Shown here: positions 1 to 8,424 of the stretch, piece after piece | Numbering within the stretch: position 1 is the first letter of the stretch | How the letters are laid out: every line of letters begins with the position of its first letter | DNA from: Rhodoblastus sp963727035 | GTDB taxonomy: Bacteria > Pseudomonadota > Alphaproteobacteria > Rhizobiales > Beijerinckiaceae | Reading direction: 5' to 3' | DNA length: 64,000 nt | Assembly (NCBI GenBank): GCA_963727035.1 | Contig: CAVSEY010000005.1 | Location: 1-64,000 of the forward strand | Notes under the pieces: generated by a model | Seen by the model: the letters and a program-made list of their open reading frames with translations, nothing else | What the model was told of the DNA's origin: nothing | The model's database searches: none | Translations under genes and position numbers: made by a program

Positions 1-576
1 GCCCTGGGGCGAGAGCCGGTAAAGCGTCGTGCCGAGCTCCTTCTGGCTGTCGTCCTCCGGCATGTAGATCAGCATGGTCAGCACCTTGCGCCTCGTGTCC
101 GGGTGAGGCTTGATACTGTAGCCGTCATAATCGCAATAAAGCACGGGCCGGGGATACATTGGCACGGGCCAGGCCGATTTCGCCCCCTTGGCGCGGATGC
201 GCAGTCCCTCGTCGAGCCGCGCCCGCAGCGCGTTTTCGAGTTCAGGCGAGGCGCAGACGTCGGAGACGAGACTCCACAGCGCGCGCCGCTCGTCGTCGCC
301 GGCGTCGCAGGAGCCGTCGAACAGCGTGAACTGCCGCCGCGTATTGGCGCCGTTGAGCTGGAGGTAATTCTTTTCTTCCGGACGCCTGGCGAGCAGTTCG
401 CGATAAAAATCCTCGGGCCAGAAATCGCGGAAGATCATATGCGGATAAGGCTTCGACCAGACATCCGCCGCCATGATCGATTTGACCGCATGGGCGACCA
501 GTTCGTCGTAACGGCTTTCGGTCACGCTGAACCTTTGCAACACGCGTCCTTTCCCACGGCAGCCGGAATTGCTCAT
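1..576 (-). CDS. 2OG-Fe(II) oxygenase family protein, partial (3' end beyond window)
   Basis: The minus strand is open from an ATG at 576 to the window edge, so the C-terminus is missing. The visible 192 residues end in a stretch containing PHPDTRRK and LIYMPEDD. This matches the H-x-D metal-binding strand of prolyl-hydroxylase-like 2-oxoglutarate/Fe(II) oxygenases (H codon near 103-105). The distal His and the Arg that binds oxoglutarate would lie outside the window. A GTG at 525 with AAAGG six bases upstream is a credible alternative start, better placed than the ATG at 576. The gene diverges from a glycosyltransferase, and such oxygenases often sit among surface-polysaccharide genes. The substrate cannot be told. 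Confidence 0.72.
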   Translation of the reverse strand, partial: MSNSGCRGKGRVLQRFSVTESRYDELVAHAVKSIMAADVWSKPYPHMIFRDFWPEDFYRELLARRPEEKNYLQLNGANTRRQFTLFDGSCDAGDDERRALWSLVSDVCASPELENALRARLDEGLRIRAKGAKSAWPVPMYPRPVLYCDYDGYSIKPHPDTRRKVLTMLIYMPEDDSQKELGTTLYRLSPQG

Positions 577-927
577 AACCTTTTTTTCGCCTTGGCGAAA
601 GTAGGGGCCGCCGCGACCCAAAAGAGTGGCCGGCGCGTCGCCCGGCGGGATCGAAAATTGCGAAAGGGGCGTCGTTCAGGCTGGGCGCAAAACGGCGCCT
701 TCCCGAGGCGCCGGTCTGCCTCGACGTTTTTGTCGATGGCGCGTTCTTCTGGTATGTTTACACTGACGGGAAGCGGTCGGGCGAGGGCTGGGATTTTGCC
801 GTGCGTTTCGCCTCGCCACAAGATCCGTCACGTCCGCATCACATCGAATTGGGGCGTTCGGCCGACGGCGCGATTTTCTGGAACGGCCTGTTCCTGGGCG
901 CGCGCGCGGCGAACCAAAGAACGGATC
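577..927 (+). other. Spacer with an open frame lacking a start codon
   Basis: These 351 bases separate the divergent oxygenase and glycosyltransferase genes and should hold both promoters. On the plus strand the frame after the TAA at 576-578 stays open past 927 and reads like protein in 720-910 (for example DVFVDGAFFWYVYTDG), but it has no ATG. A GTG at 801 is the only candidate start. It may be a remnant of a third gene. No assignable domain was seen. Confidence 0.35.
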
Positions 928-2598
928 ATGGCGCTTCGCGGCAGCATCGACTTTGTCTCCGGAACCCGCATCGACGGTTGGGCGTGGGATTCCGATCGGC
1001 CCGACGCGCCTGTCAGTCTCCTCGTCCTGGCGGACGGCGCGATGGTGGGGCGTTGTCTCGCCAACCGGTTGCGGCGCGATCTGCTCGCGGCGGGGATCGG
1101 CGCCGGCAGGCACGCCTTCAGCCTTCAAATGCCGAAACGCTTGCCTGCAGGCCAAAGCCATTCGATCGAAGTCCGGCGCGAGCAGGACGGCGCCGTCCTG
1201 CCCGGTTCTCCGAAAATCGTCGAAACGCCGCTGTCTTTCGATCAGAATGTGGTCAACGAGCTTTCCCGCATTTTCTCCGCCGCCGAAACCGACGAGGATT
1301 TCGACGCGCGCATGGTTTTTCTGGCGGAGCAGACGGAAAAGCTGAAAAGCGCCTTTAGCAGCAAGCGCAGCGGTCTTGCCGAGCGCGAGGCGCGCCGGCG
1401 CCTGCAGTGGCAGGATGAGGCCAGGTCGCCTGAGGGCCAATCCGCGTCGGAAGCGCATCCGGCGGCGCTGGTCATCGACGACCGCCTGCCCGACCCGAAC
1501 CGCGACGCCGGATCGAAAGCCATTGTCTCGCATATGCTGTCGCTGAAAAGACTGGGCTTCGACGTGCATTTCGCGCCCGCCGACATGAACGCAGACCTGA
1601 AGGGCGACGCGAGCGCGCTGGAGGCCCTCGGCGTGACCTGCCATGCCAAGCCCTGGGTCAATTCGGTGGAGGAATTGCTGCTGCGCCAGCGCGGCGCCTA
1701 TCGGCTCGTCTATCTGCACCGCCTGTCCAATGCGGCCTGCTATCTTGCGCTGGCGCGGCAACATCAGCCGCGCGCCCAGATCATTTACAGCCTCGCCGAT
1801 CTTCACAGCTTGCGGCTGGCGCGCGAGGCGGCGGTCGAGCAGCGCGAGGATCTCGCGCGGCATAGCGAATGGCTGAAACAACAGGAATTCTGGTGCGCCG
1901 CGCAGGCCGACGCGGTCGTCACTCATTCGCCCGTCGAACGAGACATTCTCCAGCGGAGCCTGCCGGCCAGGAAAATCGTGGTCGCGCCATGGCGTGTCGC
2001 CGCCAATCCCACCGCCGCAAGCTATTCGCAGCGCCGCGGGATCGGCTTTCTCGCCCATTTCGCCCACAAGCCGAATGTGGACGCCGCCCGCCTGCTGGTC
2101 ACAACGATCATGAAGGCGGTCTGGGCGAAAGACCCGTCCATGACCTGCACGCTGGCCGGCAGCGACATGCCGGACTCCTTGCGCGAGCTGGCGAGCGACA
2201 GGATCATCGTTCTCGGCCCCGTCGGCGACCTCGGGGCGTTTTTCGACCGCGTGCGCCTCACCGTCGCGCCCATGGCTTACGGCGCCGGGATCAAAGGCAA
2301 GGTTCTCGAAAGTTTCGCGGCCGGCGCGCCCTGCGTCTGCTCGCCGATCGCGGCGGAAGGGCTCGATCTTCCGCCTGCCCTCGCGAGGTTTGTCCATACC
2401 AGGGTCGTGGACATGGCGGAGGCGATCGTCGCGCTCCACAATGACGAAAAGCTCCACCAGGAAACCGCCGCCGCCGGCCTCGATTTCATCCGCGACTACG
2501 CCAGCGAGGCAAAAGTGGACGCCGCGCTGGCGCTGGCGGCGGATGCGCCAGCGCCAAAAAGCAGCGAACAGAGGAGCGATCAGGCCGCCTCGGTTTGA
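928..2598 (+). CDS. Glycosyltransferase, GT4-like
   Basis: The 556-residue protein starts at ATG 928, chosen because its first residues (MALRGSIDFVSG) open a small N-terminal beta domain of the kind found at the front of surface-polysaccharide glycosyltransferases. The frame stays open upstream, but that part reads as non-coding. The C-terminal half has a GT-B fold signature: a LTVAPMAYGAGIKGKVLE stretch, then FAAGAPCVCSP, which corresponds to the nucleotide-sugar-binding region of GT4 enzymes. It probably transfers a sugar to a cell-surface glycan in the cytoplasm. It has no signal peptide or membrane segment. Donor and acceptor are unknown. Confidence 0.8.
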   Translation: MALRGSIDFVSGTRIDGWAWDSDRPDAPVSLLVLADGAMVGRCLANRLRRDLLAAGIGAGRHAFSLQMPKRLPAGQSHSIEVRREQDGAVLPGSPKIVETPLSFDQNVVNELSRIFSAAETDEDFDARMVFLAEQTEKLKSAFSSKRSGLAEREARRRLQWQDEARSPEGQSASEAHPAALVIDDRLPDPNRDAGSKAIVSHMLSLKRLGFDVHFAPADMNADLKGDASALEALGVTCHAKPWVNSVEELLLRQRGAYRLVYLHRLSNAACYLALARQHQPRAQIIYSLADLHSLRLAREAAVEQREDLARHSEWLKQQEFWCAAQADAVVTHSPVERDILQRSLPARKIVVAPWRVAANPTAASYSQRRGIGFLAHFAHKPNVDAARLLVTTIMKAVWAKDPSMTCTLAGSDMPDSLRELASDRIIVLGPVGDLGAFFDRVRLTVAPMAYGAGIKGKVLESFAAGAPCVCSPIAAEGLDLPPALARFVHTRVVDMAEAIVALHNDEKLHQETAAAGLDFIRDYASEAKVDAALALAADAPAPKSSEQRSDQAASV

Positions 2599-2605
2599 TC
2601 TCGCC

Positions 2606-3217
2606 TCACGCCCCCGCAAAAACCCGCGTCGCCGCCAGCCATTCGCGCGTGCGCGCCTCCGGGTCGGGGTTGAGGGTGACGTCGGTGACCACCGCCGCGC
2701 TTTGGGCGCCTGCCTTCAGGGCCTCGACCGCCCGCCCGGGGGTCAGGCCGCCGATGGCGACCAGCGGCAGCGCGCCGATCTTCTGTTTCCACAAGCCGAT
2801 TTTTTCCAGGCCCTGCGGCGCCCAGGGCATTTTCTTTAAAATCGTCGGGAAGATCGGGCCGAGCGCGACATAATCGGGCGCGGCGGCCAGCGCCTTTTGC
2901 AGTTCCGCCTCGTCATGGGTGGAGACGCCGAGTTTGACGCCGGCGCGTTTGATCGCGGCGACATCAGCGGTCAGAAGGTCGTCCTGGCCGAGATGGACAA
3001 AATCGCATTCCAACTCCAGCGCGAGGCGCCAAAAGTCGTTGACGATCAGCTGCGCGCCGGCTTGCCGGCACAGGTCGCGAGCCTGAGCGATCTGGGCGCG
3101 CAAATCACCTTCCTCCGCGTTCTTCACCCGCAACTGCACCAGTTTCACGCCGCAAGGCAGCAGGCGGCGCAGCCAATCGACGTGATCGACGATCAGATAG
3201 AACGGGTCGAGGCTCAT
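2606..3217 (-). CDS. thiE: Thiamine phosphate synthase
   Basis: The 203-residue protein has the ThiE TIM-barrel layout. VKLVQLRVKN is near the N-terminus, then LIVNDFWRLALE, DFVHLGQDDL, YVALGPIFPT and VAIGGLTPG for phosphate binding. ThiE joins the thiazole phosphate and pyrimidine diphosphate to give thiamine phosphate. Its ATG overlaps the thiG stop by four bases, so it is the last gene of the thiO-thiS-thiG-thiE operon behind the TPP riboswitch. It is a little divergent in the pyrimidine-binding region (PTILKKMPWAPQG in place of the usual PTxTK), so a TenI-like role is a minor alternative. Confidence 0.88.
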   Translation of the reverse strand: MSLDPFYLIVDHVDWLRRLLPCGVKLVQLRVKNAEEGDLRAQIAQARDLCRQAGAQLIVNDFWRLALELECDFVHLGQDDLLTADVAAIKRAGVKLGVSTHDEAELQKALAAAPDYVALGPIFPTILKKMPWAPQGLEKIGLWKQKIGALPLVAIGGLTPGRAVEALKAGAQSAAVVTDVTLNPDPEARTREWLAATRVFAGA

Positions 3218-3993
3218 GAGAAAGCGCGGCCGATGACCGGCGTCGAGGGCGCGGCCATGTCGCGCGGCTCGATCGGCTGGGCCAGGAAGGCGGCGCGGCC
3301 GGCCTCGCAGGCGCCGGCGAAGGCCCGCGCCATGGCGATCGGATCGCCGGCGCGCGCGATCGCCGTATTGAGCAGAACCGCGTCATAGCCCAGCTCGAAG
3401 GCCTGGGCCGCTTGCGATGGGGCGCCGATCCCGGCGTCGATCACCAGCGGCGTGTCGGGGAAACGGGCGCGCATCGCCCTCAGCGCAAAAACATTGTTCA
3501 GGCCCTTGCCCGAGCCGATCGGCGCGCCCCAGGGCATCAGCACCTTGCAGCCGGCGTCGAGCAGCTTTTCCGCGACCTTCAGATCGTCGGTCGTGTAGGG
3601 AAAGACGTTGAAGCCCTCGTCCGACAGGATGCGCGCCGCCTCGACCAGACCGAAGACATCGGGCGCCAAAAGGTCCTCGTCGCCGATCACCTCCAGCTTG
3701 ATCCAGTTGGTGCCGAAAAGCTCGCGCGCCATCTGGGCGGTGGTCACCGCCTCTTTCACCGTGCGGCAGCCGGCGGTATTGGGCAGCACCTTCATGCCCA
3801 GCGAACGGATCAGGCCCCAAAAGCTCTGGCCCGCGCGACCCCCCCCGGCCTCGCGGCGCAGCGAGACGGTCACGATCTCCGCGCGCGAGGCGGCGAGCGC
3901 CTCGGCGAGAATTGCCGGCGAGGGATATTGCGCGGTGCCGACCAGCAGGCGCGAGTCCAGTTCGACGTCGTAAAGGCGAAGGGGATCGTTCAT
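3214..3993 (-). CDS. thiG: Thiazole synthase
   Basis: This 259-residue protein matches ThiG along its length. It shows LLVGTAQYPS near the start, PNTAGCRTVKEAV, the NWIKLEVIGD strand carrying the Schiff-base lysine, VLMPWGAPIGSG, and VIDAGIGAPSQAAQAFELG for phosphate binding. ThiG makes the thiazole ring from deoxyxylulose phosphate, dehydroglycine and ThiS thiocarboxylate in the cytoplasm. It lies 16 bases downstream of thiS and overlaps thiE by four bases. The dehydroglycine should come from ThiO in the same operon. Confidence 0.95.
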   Translation of the reverse strand: MNDPLRLYDVELDSRLLVGTAQYPSPAILAEALAASRAEIVTVSLRREAGGGRAGQSFWGLIRSLGMKVLPNTAGCRTVKEAVTTAQMARELFGTNWIKLEVIGDEDLLAPDVFGLVEAARILSDEGFNVFPYTTDDLKVAEKLLDAGCKVLMPWGAPIGSGKGLNNVFALRAMRARFPDTPLVIDAGIGAPSQAAQAFELGYDAVLLNTAIARAGDPIAMARAFAGACEAGRAAFLAQPIEPRDMAAPSTPVIGRAFS

Positions 3994-4009
3994 GGTTCAG
4001 CCTCCTTGC

Positions 4010-4207
4010 TCAGCCACCTTGGCGCGGCGTCAGGATTTCGACCTTGTCGCCCTCGGACAGGCGGCGCAGCCGGCGCTCCTTGGCGCGCACAAAAGTCTCG
4101 TTGACCGCGGTCGCGACATAATCGGGCGAAAAGTCGAGTTCCTGGATCAGCGCGGCGAGATCAGACGACTTCACGTCGCGCGTCTCCCCATTGACCATGA
4201 TTTTCAT
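4010..4207 (-). CDS. thiS: Sulfur carrier protein ThiS
   Basis: This 65-residue ubiquitin-like protein begins MKIMVNGETRD and ends in the diglycine (RQGG) that is adenylated and thiocarboxylated to carry sulfur to ThiG. The frame is open to 4264, but the extra 19 residues upstream of ATG 4207 are not ThiS-like, so the shorter start is used. Its first 47 bases lie inside the end of thiO in another frame, which implies translational coupling. Confidence 0.92.
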   Translation of the reverse strand: MKIMVNGETRDVKSSDLAALIQELDFSPDYVATAVNETFVRAKERRLRRLSEGDKVEILTPRQGG

Positions 4208-5204
4208 CCATGACCTCCGGAAAATAAGCGTCCTCCAGCACGATCCGGGCGGCGCGGCTGGCAAGCGCCGGCGACAGCAGGAAACCGTGGCGGTAGAGCC
4301 CGTTCAGATGAAGCCGGCGCCCCTCGCGGCGGATGCGCGGCAGATTGTCCCAGAAACTCGGCCGCACGTCGGAGCCGGTTTCGACCACCTCGGCCTCGCC
4401 GAAGGCCGGATGGATGGCGAAAGCCGAATTGACCAGTTCGACGATGGAGCGCGTGGTGACGCGGGCGCGCTCCTCGTTCTCGATCATGGTGGCGCCGACG
4501 ATGAAAGTCCCGTCGGCGCGCGGAACCACATAGACCGGATGGCGCGGGTGCAGCATGCGCACCGGCCGGGCGAGCTTTACGTCGGACGAGCGCACAATCA
4601 TCATCTCGCCCTTGACGCCGCGCAGGCCGGAGAGATCGGGTTTTGCGGCATAGCCACGGCAATCCAGCACCCAGTCGCAATTGTCCGGCAGGGTCTCGGC
4701 GTCCACGCCATAATGGAGCGTCACATTGGCTTCGGCGGCAAGCGTCCGGGCGAGCTCTGTCAGCGCGGAGCGCGGCTCCAGATGGGCCTCTTCCTCGAAA
4801 TAAAGCGCGGTGGAGAAATTTTCCGAAAGATCGGGCTCCAAGGCGGCGAGGGCGGCGCGGTCCAGGGTCACGAAATGCGAGGTGCGCCGCGAGAACTGCA
4901 TCAGTTCGGCGCGGTCGCGCTCGGGCGCCACCACGACGCTGCCGCGCCGTTCGGCGAGCGGAACCGCCTTGGTCCAGAAATCCAGCGCCTCGGCGCCAAG
5001 ATTGGCGACGACCGGCTCGGTGGATTTGGCTTCGCACCAGGGCGCGATCATGCCGCCGGCGTAAAAGGAGCAGCCCCGTCCGGGACCGTCGCTCTTTTCA
5101 ATGATTTCAATGGCGATATCGCGCCCCGCCGCTCGAGCGCGCGTCAAAAGTTCGTAAGCGGCGGTGAGCCCCGCCGCGCCGGCGCCGATGACGCGAATGC
5201 GCAT
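4161..5204 (-). CDS. thiO: Glycine oxidase ThiO
   Basis: The 347-residue FAD enzyme begins with the dinucleotide-binding motif VIGAGAAGLTAAYELL. It carries the DAO-family elements GGMIAPWCEA, a second FAD-contact region, VGATMIENE, and a C-terminal GLYRHGFLLSPALA that closes the FAD site. ThiO oxidises glycine to the imine used by ThiG. It is the first gene after the TPP riboswitch. The C-terminal 15 or so residues are encoded in the overlap with thiS, so the stop codon lies inside the downstream gene. Confidence 0.92.
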   Translation of the reverse strand: MRIRVIGAGAAGLTAAYELLTRARAAGRDIAIEIIEKSDGPGRGCSFYAGGMIAPWCEAKSTEPVVANLGAEALDFWTKAVPLAERRGSVVVAPERDRAELMQFSRRTSHFVTLDRAALAALEPDLSENFSTALYFEEEAHLEPRSALTELARTLAAEANVTLHYGVDAETLPDNCDWVLDCRGYAAKPDLSGLRGVKGEMMIVRSSDVKLARPVRMLHPRHPVYVVPRADGTFIVGATMIENEERARVTTRSIVELVNSAFAIHPAFGEAEVVETGSDVRPSFWDNLPRIRREGRRLHLNGLYRHGFLLSPALASRAARIVLEDAYFPEVMDENHGQWGDARREVV

Positions 5205-5280
5205 TTTGCCCTCGTTTTCACCCCAATGGGCTTAAACCCGGGCGGAAAAACGCGCGTCGGCGAAGCGGGCTTCGTTCGCG

Positions 5281-5416
5281 CCATCCCTCCGCCAGTGCGA
5301 ACTGGATCAGGTGCGGCGACCCGAGATCGGGCCGCCTGAGGGTCGCCGGGCCGTCATTCGACGCCGCCGGCCTCTCAGCCCCAAGGTGCGATTTCTCTCG
5401 CGGGGCTCCCCTTGGC
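5281..5416 (-). promoter_or_regulatory. TPP riboswitch (THI element)
   Basis: Read on the minus strand, 5283-5313 gives the conserved 3' half of the THI element: ACCTGATCCAGTTC, then GCACTGGCGGAGGGAT. About 70 bases upstream, at 5381-5392, is GGGGCTGAGAGG, the hallmark CTGAGA half that forms the pyrimidine-sensing pocket. The 5' arm GGGGAGCCCC near 5402-5411 can pair with GGGGCT. The element ends about 75 bases before the thiO ATG, as expected for TPP repression of the thi operon. An obvious terminator was not identified, so control may act on translation. Confidence 0.93.
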
Positions 5417-5552
5417 CTCGTAGGATTTATGTGTCGCCCGACCCATCGGCGTCAAGTGACCTGTCGCCGCGGCCTTTCCTTTGCCTGCGGCGGCCTGTCG
5501 CGGCGCCAGACTTGCATGGAAGGATAGACTTTGACGCCGACCTTGGATTATG

Positions 5553-5581
5553 TTTAGAACGAATCCAAGAACTATTCTAAT
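5553..5581 (+). promoter_or_regulatory. ICE-like Irr operator upstream of irr
   Basis: A TTTAGAAC half-site (5553-5560) is followed by a perfect inverted repeat, AGAA-CTA-TTCT (5568-5578), that continues into AA. This resembles the iron control element bound by Irr (TTTAGAA, 3-base spacer, TTCTAAA). It lies about 45 bases before the irr start, which fits autoregulation. The half-site is followed by an incomplete partner, so it could be a degenerate second site. Binding is inferred. Confidence 0.5.
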
Positions 5582-5621
5582 ATTGGGAGCGGCGGCAAGC
5601 GCCGGAGGGGAAGTGCGGGGA

Positions 5622-6122
5622 ATGCAGAGCGCGAGCCATCAGGAACCAAAACTGCCGACGGGGCGGCGCCCTGCCGCACGGCCAACTTTCGACTGGAGGG
5701 ACGGCGCCCTGGCGCGTCTGGTGCGCGAAAAGCTCCGCGCCGTCGATCTTCGCCCGACGCGCCAGCGCGTCAGTCTGGCGAGCCTGCTCTTCGTCGCCGG
5801 AGACCGCCACGTGACCGTGGACCAATTGTTCGACGAGGCCTGGGCCCTGCGCATGCCGCTGTCGCGCGCCACGGTATACAACACCCTGCATCAATTCGTG
5901 GCGGCGGGTCTGGTGCGCGAGATCGCGCTTTACGGCTCGAAAGTCTGGTACGACACCAAGACCGGCTCGCATTGTCATTTTTACGACGAAGCCAAGGCCG
6001 ATCTTTTCGACATGCCCGAGGATGTCGCCAAACAGCTCGCGATCGTCCCGCCCAAAGGCAAGAAGATCGTCGGCGTGGACGTCATTGTCCGGTTGGCGGA
6101 CGACGACGACGCGACCGAGTGA
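5622..6122 (+). CDS. irr: Iron response regulator Irr (Fur family)
   Basis: The 166-residue product has the Fur-family winged helix (LRPTRQRVSLASLL, then LSRATVYNTLHQF) and a C-terminal dimer and metal domain with GSHCHFYDE, as in rhizobial Irr. Irr controls haem and iron genes according to haem status. ATG 5622 gives a normal-length Irr with GGAGGGG eleven bases upstream. GTG 5613 is too close to that site, and upstream residues to 5550 look spurious. The gene ends three bases before the convergent glycosyltransferase stop. Confidence 0.87.
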   Translation: MQSASHQEPKLPTGRRPAARPTFDWRDGALARLVREKLRAVDLRPTRQRVSLASLLFVAGDRHVTVDQLFDEAWALRMPLSRATVYNTLHQFVAAGLVREIALYGSKVWYDTKTGSHCHFYDEAKADLFDMPEDVAKQLAIVPPKGKKIVGVDVIVRLADDDDATE

Positions 6123-6124
6123 CC

Positions 6125-7696
6125 TCAGAACGCGTTTTTGGTCGAAAGCACCGAGAAGGGCGTCATCGCCAGGATTTTCAGGTCGAGCCAGATCGACCAG
6201 TTCTCGATGTAATAGAGATCGTGGGCGACGCGCTGCTCGATCTTTTCCAGCGTGTCGGTCTCGCCCCGCCAGCCATTGACCTGCGCCCAGCCGGTGATGC
6301 CCGGCTTGACGCGATGGCGGGCGAAATATCCGTCGACGGCCTCATCATAGCGCAAGCCGGCCGCCGCGCCTTTCAGCGCATGCGGACGCGGGCCGACCAG
6401 CGACAGATCGCCAAGCAGGACATTGAACAATTGCGGCAATTCATCCAATGACCACCGGCGGATGAAGGCGCCGAAAGGAGTGACGCGCGGATCGTTGCGG
6501 CTCACCAGCCTGGAGGCGTCGGCGTCGCATTGCTCCGCATACATCGAGCGGAATTTGAAGACCGCGAATTTTTCGTTGTTGAAGCCGTAGCGCGTCTGCC
6601 GGAACAGCACCGGCCCCGGCGACGACAGTTTCACGCCGAGCGCGACCGCCGCCAGGACCGGCGACAGGCTCAGGATCAGCAGCGCGGCGGCGACGCGGTC
6701 GAACAGCGCCTTGAGCGCGGAGTCCCAGTCCGAAATCGGCTTGTCGAACACCGGCAGGAACGGCGCGTCGCCAATATATTGATAGGCCCGGTCGCGCAAT
6801 TTGAGACGACTGCCAAGGGCGGAAATGCGAATGTCCACCGGCAACGCCCATAATTTCTTGAGGATCTGGAGAATGCGCGTCTCGGCCGCGGCCGGTATGG
6901 CGACGATCAGTAGATCGACCTTCTGCTTGCGGCAGAAGGCTTCGAGATCGTCGAAAGCGCCGAGGAAGGCGTAATCCGTGATCTGATCGGGTAGCCGCTC
7001 GCGACAGCGATCGTCGAACAGGCCGAGAATTTGCAGAGCCCCCCTGCCCGACCGCTCGAGGCGATGGATGGTTTCGAGGGCGTGCTGGCCGCCGCCGACG
7101 ATCACCGTGCGCCGCGCGAGCCGACCCTGCCGCGTCCAGATCTTCACCGCCAGGGCGAATCCGGCGCGCGCGAAGGCCCCGGCGGCCCAGCCGCCGCAGA
7201 ACCACGCCAGAACCCAGCCCCGAACAAGATCCGGCGCGCCGAAGCCGCCAATCACCGCGCCCGTCGTCAACAGCGCGAGCGCTCCACCCAGCGCCACGGC
7301 CAGATTCAGAACCTGGCGCGGGAAATCGCCCATCGCGCGGACAGTATAGGCCCAGCGCGCCCGCAGCGCGAGAATGGCGAGCAAGGCCACGACGGCGAGG
7401 CTGGCGGCGAGCGCGCCTGCATCCAGCGATTGCGGCGCGGCTTGCGCCCGATAAGCCGCGAAGCCGCTCGCCGGAATGTTGAGGACGTCGAACAGCAGGA
7501 GCGCGCCGACCAGCAAGGGTTGCGAGATGCGCGCGTCCGGCGGCGTGACGTGGCGCACGGACTCCCTGCGGGGATCCAGGCTGCGTTCGAGCGCCCGGCT
7601 CAGGTCCACGACCTGAAAGGCCGGTCTCCCCCGCGTGTCGGCGCCGGCGTCGGAATTCCGGGCAAGCGGGGAGGAAAGGCGGCGCGCGCTACGCAT
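6125..7696 (-). CDS. Polyprenyl-phosphate glycosylphosphotransferase (WcaJ/GumD type)
   Basis: The protein of about 523 residues has several N-terminal membrane helices and a central nucleotide-binding-like domain (TVIVGGGQHALETI). Its C-terminal bacterial sugar transferase domain shows KFRSMY, SLDELPQLFNVLLGDLSLVG, GPRPHA and KPGITGWAQVNGWRG. Such enzymes transfer a hexose-1-phosphate to undecaprenyl phosphate to begin exopolysaccharide repeat assembly at the inner membrane. The frame is open to a TTG at 7744. ATG 7696 is preferred, though neither has a strong ribosome-binding site. Confidence 0.9.
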   Translation of the reverse strand: MRSARRLSSPLARNSDAGADTRGRPAFQVVDLSRALERSLDPRRESVRHVTPPDARISQPLLVGALLLFDVLNIPASGFAAYRAQAAPQSLDAGALAASLAVVALLAILALRARWAYTVRAMGDFPRQVLNLAVALGGALALLTTGAVIGGFGAPDLVRGWVLAWFCGGWAAGAFARAGFALAVKIWTRQGRLARRTVIVGGGQHALETIHRLERSGRGALQILGLFDDRCRERLPDQITDYAFLGAFDDLEAFCRKQKVDLLIVAIPAAAETRILQILKKLWALPVDIRISALGSRLKLRDRAYQYIGDAPFLPVFDKPISDWDSALKALFDRVAAALLILSLSPVLAAVALGVKLSSPGPVLFRQTRYGFNNEKFAVFKFRSMYAEQCDADASRLVSRNDPRVTPFGAFIRRWSLDELPQLFNVLLGDLSLVGPRPHALKGAAAGLRYDEAVDGYFARHRVKPGITGWAQVNGWRGETDTLEKIEQRVAHDLYYIENWSIWLDLKILAMTPFSVLSTKNAF

Positions 7697-7942
7697 GGTC
7701 GACCGAAATCCGTTGAAGCCGGGCCGTCGGCCCGCACGCGGCAATTTAAAATGTTTGGGTAAATGGCGCGTTGAGGCGAAAGCCGGACCCTTGGCCGCGA
7801 AAGCGTGGCTGACGGCGCGAAAATGCCGTTAAACCATTGTTTTGCAAGACGCCGCGCGGCGCACGCCAACGTCTTCGGCGGTTGAGGTTTTGTTTACCTT
7901 GCCGGACGATTATCCAGAAAAGCCCCTCCACGCCTTGGCCGC

Positions 7943-8320
7943 ATGTTTCGCATGATTTTTTTCACCCGGTTCTCGTGCGCTTTCGGCCTCGCGCTCATGG
8001 CTTCGCTTGCTGGCGCGGGCGCCGCCACGGCCGGCGACTGGCGCTTTTGCGTCGGCGTCGCGCCGGCCTCGCACGAAACGGTGATCACCGACATTTTCGC
8101 CAGCCCCGACGAAAGCGCGCGGCTGGAGCGCCGTTTCGAGGCCTATTATCGCGGCCGGGACGGCCGCGCCCTCACCTTCCAATGCCCACGCGGCTATGAC
8201 GATCGAACCCAAGCCCTCAACGCCCAGACCACGGCGTTGCAATTCGACCAGCAGATGGGATTCGCCGTGAGCAATCTCGGCGCCGCCAAGGTCGCAGCCA
8301 TCGTCGGCGGGGATAATTGA
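7943..8320 (+). CDS. Hypothetical secreted protein
   Basis: The product has 125 residues. Residues 1-30 form a typical Sec signal peptide (MFRMIFFTRFSCAFGLALMA, then an AATAG cleavage region). The mature part of about 95 residues has two cysteines (CVGV and FQCPRGYD) that could form a disulfide in the periplasm, and no recognisable domain. It stands alone between the glycosylphosphotransferase and the TerC-like gene, with its promoter in the 246-base spacer upstream. Function unknown. Confidence 0.6.
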   Translation: MFRMIFFTRFSCAFGLALMASLAGAGAATAGDWRFCVGVAPASHETVITDIFASPDESARLERRFEAYYRGRDGRALTFQCPRGYDDRTQALNAQTTALQFDQQMGFAVSNLGAAKVAAIVGGDN

Positions 8321-8334
8321 CGCCGCGCCTGGCT

Positions 8335-8354
8335 GATCGCGACTTGTCGCGATC
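8335..8354. repeat. Perfect inverted repeat after a small secreted-protein gene
   Basis: GATCGCGAC and GTCGCGATC form a 9-bp stem with a two-base loop, starting 14 bases past the stop at 8320. No T-run follows on either strand, so it is a weak terminator candidate. Confidence 0.55.
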
Positions 8355-8424
8355 GGCAAGGTCCCTCGCGTCGGCTCGGCGTCGCATTCGCTCGTAGCGT
8401 TTCCTACCGATCCGAGTTTTTCGC

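Noticed and set aside
676..2619. Long open frame on the minus strand, 647 codons
   Set aside because: It lies fully opposite the glycosyltransferase, is Arg/Gly/Ala-rich and has no domain; a high-GC shadow.
4208..4264. Longer N-terminus for ThiS
   Set aside because: The added residues are unlike ThiS and would extend further into thiO; ATG 4207 gives the standard protein.
4161..5339. Plus-strand open frame across thiO
   Set aside because: Antisense to thiO and its riboswitch leader; no domain seen.
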